Source: Acidilobaceae archaeon (lineage in GTDB: Archaea; Thermoproteota; Thermoprotei_A; Sulfolobales; Acidilobaceae). From it: a DNA stretch of 21,225 bases. Both the position numbers and the translations under genes were made by a program. Under the pieces are notes generated by a model. It saw only the letters and a list, made by a program, of their open reading frames with translations, was not told the origin of the DNA and ran no database searches. Positions 1 through 6,751 of the stretch are shown in pieces (the first letter of the stretch is position 1; every line of letters begins with the position of its first letter). Location of the stretch: contig JALVJB010000183.1 of assembly GCA_027034115.1 (NCBI GenBank), positions 1 through 21,225 on the forward strand, written 5' to 3'.

Positions 1-2
1 TA

Positions 3-215
3 TTATTTAGAGGGTCCTTCTGCGAGACGTGCGGCATAAACGATTGGGTGGAGGACTTCAAGTTCGTCCTAGAGGATCTCGGGGCAGAGGTTGACCTAGT
101 ACGTATAGAGGAGCCGGAGGATCCCTTTTCCGACGAGGATTGGAGAATAGGCTATTTCCGGGTGAAGTCCTGGAAGGAGCCAATCGAGGCCGGTGGAAAA
201 CTGGGTGAAGGCTGA
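3..215 (+). CDS. 3' end of an unrecognised protein (partial)
   Basis: An open frame enters from the left edge and ends at TGA 213-215, leaving the last 70 residues. The visible part is acidic and carries a CETCG motif at about residues 8-12, then a predicted alpha/beta stretch (DWVEDFKFVLEDLGAEVDLV) and a Trp/Arg/Lys-rich end. CxxC followed by an alternating helix and strand could be a metal-binding or thioredoxin-like segment, but I do not recognise the family. It converges on the S16 protease gene, whose stop lies 4 bp away, so the two transcripts must overlap or terminate in this spot. Being coding is supported by the open frame to the edge and crenarchaeal-looking codon use; the function is unknown. 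Confidence 0.55.
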   Translation, partial: LFRGSFCETCGINDWVEDFKFVLEDLGAEVDLVRIEEPEDPFSDEDWRIGYFRVKSWKEPIEAGGKLGEG

Positions 216-219
216 CCTA

Positions 220-2175
220 CTACTGGCTGCTTCTAGGGATTAGGGCTCCCACTATTACACCGATCATTAGTGTTACAAGGGCTACTAGGGCTATTGTCAG
301 CGAGTACTGGGGGCGTGCAACACCTGGCGCAGTCGTATTCGCCGGTGTTTTGCCCTCCTGGCTAGGCGTAGTCTTGTTCGTAACGCCTGCTGGTGTGCTT
401 GTGGTCTGCACGGGGCTTGCTGGCTTCTGTGGCTTGACCGTTTCTTGGAGTAGGAGTTGGGTTGTGTAGGCGTATAGGACTGCTTTACTAGCGCTTAATA
501 GTTGGTCCCTCGTATTGTTGATTGATAGGGCGTAGGAGACTAGTAGTTTTTCTTGTAGGCTTGTATTGTTTATCCTTGACGCGATTGTCTCAGCGGTCCT
601 CAATAGTTCACTAGCTGTCCTCGCTGGTTGGAGGGTGAATGTTTCGTGAATTATGCTTGTTGATAGTGCTATTGCCTCTATTGATAGCCCCAGCTTTCCG
701 ACCGGGTTAGGCGTGCTCATTGCCTCGGTTGTTAGGTAGATTGGCAGTTCCTCTCCGGTTGTCGGCGCTCCTGCCTCGTTGAGGAGGGTGTCCAGGTAGG
801 CTACCGCCGTCCTCGCTTCTGCAAGTAGTACTAGGGCTACCTGCCTGACCCTGTCGGGGCTGGTCTCACCGGGGTAGAGTGTTGAGGCGTTTAGCCAGAA
901 CCATGACCATGAGGCGAGAGCTCTAGCCTCCGCCAGGTATTCCGCCCCAGTCGTGTCTATTCTTCCTAGGAATGATGGGAGCTTGTACTTTCCATTACTG
1001 CTCTCTAGGGCTTGAAGTGCTTTCTGGTAGTAGTAGGCGCTTATCCCTGTTTTAGCCCACGCTTTCTCAAGGGATTCCACCCCTACGGGTGACAGACTCT
1101 TGTAGTCGGTATTGTCTAGCTGGTTGTAGAGGTGTTGTAGCGTAGCGTTTACCTCGTCTACCTGTGCAGTTATGTCGAGATCGTGGCTTATAGCGTAGGC
1201 TAGGTAGCTTGCGGTGTAGGCTGTCTGCAGGGATTCTACTGCTTTGAGCGCGGCCTGGTAGTAGTGGGCGTGAGAGTATAGGTTTGTCGCTTCTTTCAGG
1301 GCTCGGGTCGCGTTATTGTAGAGGTTCTCTACATACTTGTTTTTAGCTTGTGAGATAGTATTGTTTAACTTTATGAGCGTTATATTGACCTGTGCTAAGT
1401 ATTGTTTTATGAGGGCTTGTATTCGATGGTCTATTCTCGGCTTCGCGACAGTCTCTACTAGAAGGGTTTTTCCTGTTACGAGACGGTATCCCTCATCGAG
1501 GGATGCTGCTGTCTCGACCCGGACGCCGAGCTTCTCACCATAGCTTGTAAGGTTCACCTCGACCGGGACTCTCTCAGCAATTACTAGGGGGCCTATCCTC
1601 TTGTAGACCGTCTTATAGTACTTGTAGACTTCCTGGCCCGCTGGTATTATGAAGAGCTTAGCCCCCGCGCTAGCCGCCGCTTCCAGCTTCTCCTTTAAGC
1701 CTCCTACCGGCCCTATGCTGGTGTCCGGCTGGATCATGCCTGTCACGGCGAAGTTTGTCGTGCAGTTTACGCCTTCTAGGGCTAGCAGTGTGGCTAGGGC
1801 CATTGCGAAGCCAGCGCTGGGGCCTCCTATTATTATCGACCCTGATTCAACGTCGTAGTAGAAGTCGAGCTGGGTCATGTCGACTCCTGCTAGTAGGCTA
1901 GCGGAGAATGCTGCGAGCCTAGCGCTACCCTGCGTGTCGATCATTGAGGCGGGGCTGGTTGAGATGTACACTCGTCCGTGGCCCGGGTAAACTACTGTCA
2001 CCGTTAGGTTACCGGTCACTCCTCCACCACTACTTGAAACGGCTACAATGTAGACACTGCAAGTCCGAGACCACCCTGCCGTGTCTGTGCTTGAGGGGAC
2101 TGCCATCGCTAATACGGGAGATAGCATTGAGGCTGCAATTAGAGCTGTAAGCACAAGTGGTGCAATCCGGTGCAA
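220..2175 (-). CDS. Secreted, membrane-anchored archaeal S16 (Lon-like) serine protease
   Basis: The 651-residue protein starts at TTG 2173-2175, with GGAGG ten bases upstream. Residues 1-26 form a signal peptide. Residues 35-240 match the proteolytic domain of Lon. Ser120 in GGPSAGFAMAL and Lys161 in IGPVGGLKEK sit in the Lon catalytic contexts, 41 residues apart (43 in E. coli Lon), so the Ser-Lys dyad looks intact. There is no AAA+ domain. Residues 250-590 are a long helical, Tyr/Ala/Leu-rich region. A Thr/Pro/Ser-rich linker and one C-terminal membrane helix (about 625-645) follow. The architecture fits the predicted archaeal serine proteases of COG1750, acting outside the cell without ATP. 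Many N-x-S/T sequons agree with surface exposure. The natural substrate is unknown. The gene stands alone, with a TATA-like stretch upstream. Confidence 0.85.
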   Translation of the reverse strand: MHRIAPLVLTALIAASMLSPVLAMAVPSSTDTAGWSRTCSVYIVAVSSSGGGVTGNLTVTVVYPGHGRVYISTSPASMIDTQGSARLAAFSASLLAGVDMTQLDFYYDVESGSIIIGGPSAGFAMALATLLALEGVNCTTNFAVTGMIQPDTSIGPVGGLKEKLEAAASAGAKLFIIPAGQEVYKYYKTVYKRIGPLVIAERVPVEVNLTSYGEKLGVRVETAASLDEGYRLVTGKTLLVETVAKPRIDHRIQALIKQYLAQVNITLIKLNNTISQAKNKYVENLYNNATRALKEATNLYSHAHYYQAALKAVESLQTAYTASYLAYAISHDLDITAQVDEVNATLQHLYNQLDNTDYKSLSPVGVESLEKAWAKTGISAYYYQKALQALESSNGKYKLPSFLGRIDTTGAEYLAEARALASWSWFWLNASTLYPGETSPDRVRQVALVLLAEARTAVAYLDTLLNEAGAPTTGEELPIYLTTEAMSTPNPVGKLGLSIEAIALSTSIIHETFTLQPARTASELLRTAETIASRINNTSLQEKLLVSYALSINNTRDQLLSASKAVLYAYTTQLLLQETVKPQKPASPVQTTSTPAGVTNKTTPSQEGKTPANTTAPGVARPQYSLTIALVALVTLMIGVIVGALIPRSSQ

Positions 2176-2264
2176 CCCTTCTGCGCCTCCACTCAGCTTC
2201 CATTTACCGTTATCCTTAACTAGTAGGCCCTCCGGGTTATACGGTTATGGTTTCACATAATATT

Positions 2265-2278
2265 AGAATATATTTTAG
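2265..2278 (-). promoter_or_regulatory. Candidate TATA box for the S16 protease gene
   Basis: On the minus strand this AT-rich stretch reads CTAAAATATATTCT, about 90 bp upstream of the TTG start. A second weaker candidate (CGTATAAC, about 2236-2243) lies nearer the gene. Either would give a leader of roughly 35-70 nt containing the GGAGG site. The assignment rests on base composition and position only. Confidence 0.3.
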
Positions 2279-2305
2279 AGTAAGAATTATTATAGTTGAG
2301 GAACT

Positions 2306-2427
2306 GAGGGTCCCCCATGAGCCCTCGTTGAGGGGGTTAGTGGGGGTGAGCTCCGCTCATAGCCCGATGGGGCTCTGTTCTACCCCTTTCTCTTCCTCAC
2401 ACCCCTCCTCGAGGGCGGGGGACCCTC
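2306..2427. repeat. 122-bp GC-rich self-complementary element (possible IS200/IS605-type end remnant or structured RNA)
   Basis: The outer 11 bases (2306-2316, GAGGGTCCCCC) are perfectly complementary to 2417-2427. After a 4-nt bulge the stem resumes with 2321-2327 against 2410-2416 (7 bp), then 2330-2335 against 2402-2407 (6 bp). Inside are two small hairpins: 2347-2351 with 2355-2359 (TGAGC/GCTCA) and 2361-2365 with 2370-2374 (AGCCC/GGGCT). On the minus strand a Pro/Arg-rich open stretch of about 27 codons without a start codon runs into it and stops at TAG 2380-2382. A short basic coding tail running into GC-rich hairpins is what the 3' ends of archaeal tnpB-carrying IS200/IS605 elements can look like, so a solo right end is possible. 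That reading is inference. A stand-alone structured RNA or a processing signal after the GltD-like gene is equally open. Confidence 0.45.
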
Positions 2428-2465
2428 TCTCCCGGGAGGGATTCGATAGTTGGAAAGGTTTAGGT

Positions 2466-3524
2466 TTACTTGCTCATCAGGTACTCATGTATCTTCTTTG
2501 CAGCGTCCATACCGCTCTTTAGGGCTGGACCTATTAGGCTTGGACCATGCCTTACGTCTCCAGCGGCGAATACTCCTTCCCTGGTTGTCATGAAGTTTTC
2601 ATCGGTTACTATGGTGCCATGCGGGTCTACCTTTATTCCGCAGCATCCGTCCTTTACCGGTGGGGTTGGCAGGACTCCTACGGCTTTTAGCACGTAGTCG
2701 AACTCTTCCTCGAACTCCGTTCCCTCTATTGGCACAGGCTTGGGCCTCTTCTCGGCGCTGGTTCTTACTAGCCTCATCCGTATGAACTTGACTATCTTCT
2801 TACCGTTCTCCTCCCTGAACTCAATGGGCTGTGTTAGCTCCCAGTACTTTGCGCCTGCCGCTATTAGGTTGTCGATTTCCTTCTTGCCCATCGGGGCGTA
2901 CTCGGCTGTCCTCCTGTAGCTTAGTACGACCTCGCTCACCTTGCCCTTGACTTCCTCATAGGTTAGTGGTATGAGTACGGCATCAGCCGCTGTTAGGCCT
3001 CCTCCTATTACCAGTATTCTTCCCTCGAGTGGTGGCACGCTGTCCCATGGCTTGTACCCGTACTTTGCCATGTGTAGCGCGACTATCCACTCAACCGCAG
3101 GGTATACCCAAGGGAGGTCTTCTCCGGGCACGTTCATCTTCCTGGTCTTCCATGTTCCCGTTGCTATGAGGACGGCGTCGTACTCGTTTATGAGGTCTTC
3201 GAGGTGTACCCTATCCTGCGGATCTATTATCTTGTCCATTAGTTCTAGGTCTCCAACCATGTCGACTTTGGTCCTTAAGACGAATTTTACCCCTGCGTCT
3301 ATTAGCTCTTGGATGCCTTTCCTAACGGGGCCTTTAGGTATCCTCGTCACGGGTATGCCGAATAGTATGAGTCCACCGGGCTCGGGGTTCTGATCGTATA
3401 CTACTACTTCGTGGCCCTTGCACCTAAGTATGCCAGCCGCTCCGAGCCCGGCAGGGCCTGCTCCTACTATGGCGACTTTCTTCCCCGTTGAGGGGGGTAT
3501 CTCCTTACACCTTAGGAACTTCAC
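2466..3524 (-). CDS. GltD-like FAD/NAD(P)-dependent oxidoreductase (glutamate synthase small-subunit family)
   Basis: The 352-residue cytoplasmic flavoprotein starts at GTG 3522-3524 with GAGGTG about eight bases upstream. The FAD-binding Rossmann motif is at 18-30 (IVGAGPAGLGAAG). The NAD(P)H-binding glycine motif is at 173-182 (IGGGLTAADA). The second FAD motif is at 319-324 (FAAGDV), followed by GPSLIGPALKSG. This order is typical of COG0493 proteins such as GltD, NfnB and the dihydropyrimidine dehydrogenase N-terminal region. It lacks the roughly 100-residue N-terminal Fe-S cysteine domain of bacterial GltD (usually about 470 residues), and no glutamate synthase large subunit is nearby. 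It may therefore work as a free-standing NAD(P)H oxidoreductase passing electrons to a partner such as ferredoxin or a separately encoded synthase. The family is clear; the physiological reaction is not. Confidence 0.85.
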   Translation of the reverse strand: MKFLRCKEIPPSTGKKVAIVGAGPAGLGAAGILRCKGHEVVVYDQNPEPGGLILFGIPVTRIPKGPVRKGIQELIDAGVKFVLRTKVDMVGDLELMDKIIDPQDRVHLEDLINEYDAVLIATGTWKTRKMNVPGEDLPWVYPAVEWIVALHMAKYGYKPWDSVPPLEGRILVIGGGLTAADAVLIPLTYEEVKGKVSEVVLSYRRTAEYAPMGKKEIDNLIAAGAKYWELTQPIEFREENGKKIVKFIRMRLVRTSAEKRPKPVPIEGTEFEEEFDYVLKAVGVLPTPPVKDGCCGIKVDPHGTIVTDENFMTTREGVFAAGDVRHGPSLIGPALKSGMDAAKKIHEYLMSK

Positions 3525-3573
3525 ATTCCAACACCTCTCAGGGCTCCGGGTTGGTGGAGGGGCCGTTTATGGG

Positions 3574-3583
3574 GATTATAACG
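3574..3583 (-). promoter_or_regulatory. Candidate TATA box of the GltD-like gene
   Basis: The minus strand reads CGTTATAATC here, about 50 bp before the GTG start, in the 100-bp gap that separates this gene from the eIF2B-like gene. A transcription start about 25 bp downstream would leave a short leader holding the GAGGTG site. Assigned by sequence likeness and distance. Confidence 0.4.
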
Positions 3584-3624
3584 TGGGTCTCTATGGGAGT
3601 TAATACATTGTAGTAGCCTGTTAT

Positions 3625-4494
3625 TTACCCAAGTATTTCCCTCATCATATCCTCCCAGGCCTCCCTTAGTATTGAGGCGTCATACCTGCTTATGCCCCGC
3701 TCGGTTAGCATGTATGACACTAGGCTCTGCGGCGTCTTGTCGAAGAGGGGATATCTCACCGGACCGTATCCGGGAGCCATATATGTTCTCTCCTCTATTG
3801 GGTGGCTATCACACGTTGATTCCGGGTGTATCTTCAAGGAGTCGAATACTGCAATGACTGGTTTACCTGAATGGCTCGCTATCATTGCTAGTTGCCGAGT
3901 TCCAAGCTTGTTTACGATGCACCCGTCCCTTGTCACCGCATCCGCCCCCACTAGAACATAGTCCACCTCCTCAATTCGCAGGGGGGTCGCCGTATCCGGT
4001 ATGAGTTCGACGGAGACCCCTGAGTCCCTGAGTGTCGCGGCGAGAAGAGCCCCCTCCCCGCCCGGCCTACTCTCTAATACGATTACTTTTGTGAAGTTCT
4101 GCTTGGAGGCTAGTATTAACGCCTCCACCGTTGAGCTATAGCTTATAGTTATTATTTTGATTGGCTCCCTAAACGACCTCGCTTCCATCCTGATCTTCTC
4201 GAGGCTTTTAGAGTAGTAGTCTAGCACCTTCCTAGCGGTCTTCGACGGGTCAAGGCCTTTCTTGCATCCTTCTAGTATCGCGAGGCCCAGATTATAGAGT
4301 GGGGCCATTGACTTATTCGCAGTGGTTATCGTCTTCGCTATTCTCCCAGCATCGTCGCAGGAGGCCCCGTTTTCAACGGATTCAATTACAGCTCTTACTG
4401 CCCGGTATAGGGCCCATCTTGCCCCCCTTACTTTCTCTCTCCGGATCTCTTCTACTGCCTCGAGGAGTGGTGTGAGAGGGTCCCTCAACCGCAA
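3625..4494 (-). CDS. eIF2B alpha/beta/delta-like protein (not a canonical R15P or MTR1P isomerase)
   Basis: The 289-residue protein has an N-terminal helical domain (1-105) and a C-terminal Rossmann-like domain of the eIF2B/MtnA/ribose-1,5-bisphosphate isomerase superfamily. Family motifs are ESRPGGEG (141-148), GADAVTRDG (183-191) and VNKLGT (194-199). The isomerases use a catalytic Cys in a THC(H/N)(S/A) context and an Asp in GAD. Here the Asp is present (Asp185), but the Cys position is TISYSS, with Ser118 in its place. This argues against isomerase chemistry and for an eIF2B-like regulatory or unknown binding role. The start is TTG 4492-4494 with AGGTG just upstream; it is 21 nt behind the preceding membrane-protein gene, so it is probably the last gene of the long operon. 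Both the start and the biological role are uncertain. Confidence 0.75.
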   Translation of the reverse strand: MRLRDPLTPLLEAVEEIRREKVRGARWALYRAVRAVIESVENGASCDDAGRIAKTITTANKSMAPLYNLGLAILEGCKKGLDPSKTARKVLDYYSKSLEKIRMEARSFREPIKIITISYSSTVEALILASKQNFTKVIVLESRPGGEGALLAATLRDSGVSVELIPDTATPLRIEEVDYVLVGADAVTRDGCIVNKLGTRQLAMIASHSGKPVIAVFDSLKIHPESTCDSHPIEERTYMAPGYGPVRYPLFDKTPQSLVSYMLTERGISRYDASILREAWEDMMREILG

Positions 4495-4515
4495 TGCACC
4501 TGGTTTAACCTAGGG

Positions 4516-5628
4516 TTAGCCTCCCCAGAATAATTGCACTAGTAGGTCTAGCAGGCGCGAGAGTCCCTGATAGTACTTCTCTCCCGGCTCTGCTAGGAGT
4601 TTTGAGAATGGGTCGGCCGGCGGTAGCTCCCCGTGGATGACACTGTTTAGGAGAGCTACGGGGTCGTACCCCGCGAGGTCCACGAGTAATAGCAGTGATA
4701 CTATGACGACTCCTGTCGCAACGAGTATTTTCTCGGGGGCAGGCTTGTATAGCTTTGATAGGGTGTGGGGTTTCGTCAGGGCTTGGACTAGGTATTTGTT
4801 GAAGGGCCATAGAATTATAGTAGCTATTAGTGATGCTGCGACACCCGTGTAGTCCCCAACGGTCACGTGTGCGAGTCCAAGAACTGCTTTTACGAAGGCC
4901 TCGAAGGCGGGGTAGAGGGCTGGTGCGAGTAGGAGAGTTAATAGCAAGCCTGAGCCCCAGTCGAGCACGGGATACTGGGTTCCCTCGAACCGGATTAGTG
5001 TTTTCTCTTCCTCTTTTTCCTGCTTAGCTAGTAGCGCTTCTCTTAGAGGGCCTTTCGCCCTCCACGCTATTACTAGCTCAACTATGCCTGAAGCCGTTTT
5101 ATATAGCAAAACAGTAACTAATAACAATATTATTATCTTATATGTTATAGTGGGTTTAAGAAGGTAGATTAGAGCTTTAACCTCGCCTCGCATTACCAGG
5201 TCAGCGCTATAAGCTCTCTTAGATAGTAGCATGGACGCGTATCCCAAGACTGCTAATGCCGCGAAAATTGCGAGTTCCGCCAGAGCTGAGGCCAGGAGGC
5301 GCCGCCTGCTAGTGATTCTTAGATCGGTTTCCCCGATGTTAGTCCAGAGTATTATGAATGAAATAATTGATAACAATAGGGTGTCGTATACAATTCTCAG
5401 ATTTGGAGTTACGAGCAGTGAGACTACTCCCACGACGATCGGTAGGTAATAGTAACGGGGATATGCCAAGACTACCAGGGCTACTAGATAGAGGGGTAGC
5501 AAGACCTCCCAAATACTGAGGCCAGGTACGATTCCTACCGTCATACTACGGACTACTTCTGTAAAGAGAACATAAGCCGCTCCGACCTGTAAAAACCTTA
5601 GAATAATGCTAATTATCCTCTTTTTCAT
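4516..5628 (-). CDS. Multi-pass membrane protein of the MoxR/DUF58 operon, family not recognised
   Basis: I place the start at ATG 5626-5628, preceded by GGTGGTCAAGG; a TTG five codons further up (5641-5643) is possible. The 370-residue product overlaps the DUF58 gene by 20 bp, so translation is probably coupled. It has about eight or nine hydrophobic segments, near residues 10-27, 38-55, 58-75, 80-96, 109-129, 165-183, 225-245, 255-275 and 300-322. A charged cytoplasmic-looking loop at about 195-215 is rich in Lys and Glu. No catalytic motif is visible. Its position directly after MoxR and DUF58 suggests that it is the membrane channel, anchor or client-contact part of that machine. This is inferred only from context; I do not recognise a named domain. 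Confidence 0.8.
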   Translation of the reverse strand: MKKRIISIILRFLQVGAAYVLFTEVVRSMTVGIVPGLSIWEVLLPLYLVALVVLAYPRYYYLPIVVGVVSLLVTPNLRIVYDTLLLSIISFIILWTNIGETDLRITSRRRLLASALAELAIFAALAVLGYASMLLSKRAYSADLVMRGEVKALIYLLKPTITYKIIILLLVTVLLYKTASGIVELVIAWRAKGPLREALLAKQEKEEEKTLIRFEGTQYPVLDWGSGLLLTLLLAPALYPAFEAFVKAVLGLAHVTVGDYTGVAASLIATIILWPFNKYLVQALTKPHTLSKLYKPAPEKILVATGVVIVSLLLLVDLAGYDPVALLNSVIHGELPPADPFSKLLAEPGEKYYQGLSRLLDLLVQLFWGG

Positions 5629-6751
5629 CCTTGACCACCACAACTATAAGCTTACCGTTAACTTCCCCGGCCACAGTCCTGGCTTCTTCTCCAATAGCGT
5701 CTGCTATCGCTGGCGGGGCGAGTAGTAGGAGGAGCGGCCTAGCCCTCACGTAGTCTCTCAGGTATTTCCTTATAACCACGGCAGAGTGTTGAGGAGGTTC
5801 TCCGGAGGGAGGCGTCTCAGCGAGGCCCGATAGCACGGCGTGGAGGCCTCGAGGTCCCGGGCTTGGGGGGACTATTATGGGTTCTTCGACGAGACCTATG
5901 TAGCCCACGGTTACTCCCTTGCTCGATAGTTCGCCTGCGAGGCCTGCAGCTATTCTAGAGGCCCTCTCGAACGGTGTCTTGTACGGTTCTCCCTGGTCCC
6001 CCTCGGGGCCTGGGGCAATCATTATTATTACCGGGCTACTGGTCTCCTTCCTCATCTCCTTTACTATGAGTTTGCCGAGCCTTGCGGTCGCCTTCCAGTC
6101 TATTAGCCTCGGGTCGTCGCCTTCCCTGTACTCTCGGATCTCGTAGAATTCTAGGCCCATTCCCTGGGAGTAACTTCGCACTAGGGTTGAAACCTCTCTT
6201 TCCAGGGATTCCTTTAACTCTACCTTCTTCTGGGTTGGCTTGCCGTGGAGGTGGGCTTCTCCTTTTGGATGCCATTTGATCGTTAATTCGTATAGTCCGA
6301 GCGGGTCGTAGACTTTCGCTTTAACCTCCCCGAAGGCTCGTTTCCCAGCCCTGGCTACTAGGTAGTATTCTGTGCGGGCTTCGGTGCCCGGCGGGGCGAT
6401 TAGACGTGTTCTCGAGCTACCTATTCGCTTTAGGTTTCTGGGGGGTGTGTCTTCTACTTCAGCGATTATTAGGGCTAGTAGGCTGTTGTTCTTAACTGAT
6501 AGGTTAATAGGGGCTACATATCCTTCTACTGGGACTTCTGGTATCCTTCTTTCGAGGTTGTTCATGAGTTCGTTGGCCGCGAGGTGGGCTAGTAAGCCGG
6601 ATGCTAGGGGTGTGAATACTAGAGCAAGGCCCAGGCCTGTTCTCTGCCAACTACTCTCGAGTAGCCCCCAGGCTATTACTAGGAGGCCTGCCATGGCGAG
6701 GCCGAGGCCTAGAGGTGTAAGCTTTCTGGATACCAGCCTTGGCTCCTTCAA
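5609..6751 (-). CDS. DUF58 protein with two N-terminal membrane helices and degenerate vWA-like domain
   Basis: The 380-residue protein starts at TTG 6749-6751 after GAGG. The start overlaps the MoxR stop by four bases (TTGA), a classic sign of translational coupling. Two membrane helices lie at about 11-33 and 38-57. A beta-rich region (75-165) is followed by the DUF58 signature at 207-234, containing IREYREGDDPRLIDWKATAR, and a Rossmann/vWA-like C-terminal part. DUF58 proteins are the usual partners of MoxR ATPases, and the vWA part of related systems binds a metal through a DxSxS (MIDAS) motif. Here the matching strand reads VIIMIAPGPEG (241-251), without Asp or Ser at those positions, so metal binding by the standard motif seems lost. 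It probably acts at the membrane as an adaptor for MoxR. Confidence 0.88.
   Translation of the reverse strand: MKEPRLVSRKLTPLGLGLAMAGLLVIAWGLLESSWQRTGLGLALVFTPLASGLLAHLAANELMNNLERRIPEVPVEGYVAPINLSVKNNSLLALIIAEVEDTPPRNLKRIGSSRTRLIAPPGTEARTEYYLVARAGKRAFGEVKAKVYDPLGLYELTIKWHPKGEAHLHGKPTQKKVELKESLEREVSTLVRSYSQGMGLEFYEIREYREGDDPRLIDWKATARLGKLIVKEMRKETSSPVIIMIAPGPEGDQGEPYKTPFERASRIAAGLAGELSSKGVTVGYIGLVEEPIIVPPSPGPRGLHAVLSGLAETPPSGEPPQHSAVVIRKYLRDYVRARPLLLLLAPPAIADAIGEEARTVAGEVNGKLIVVVVKDEKEDN

Noticed and set aside
2428..2450. GATTCGAT as a tRNA T-loop
   Set aside because: No acceptor, D or anticodon arms can be fitted around it on either strand.
2247..2522. 91-codon plus-strand frame across the palindromic element
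   Set aside because: Ser/Pro/Gly-rich low-complexity product caused by the GC-rich hairpins and running into the GltD-like gene on the other strand.
3625..4494. Naming the eIF2B-like gene as ribose-1,5-bisphosphate isomerase or MtnA
   Set aside because: The catalytic cysteine is replaced by serine and no RuBisCO or AMP phosphorylase gene is nearby.
4505..4810. 101-codon minus-strand frame in the multi-pass membrane gene
   Set aside because: Overlaps a hydrophobic, clearly coding frame; the product is Arg/Pro/Ser-rich and has no family likeness.
6036..6275. 79-codon minus-strand frame inside the DUF58 gene
   Set aside because: Shadow of the DUF58 signature region in another frame.
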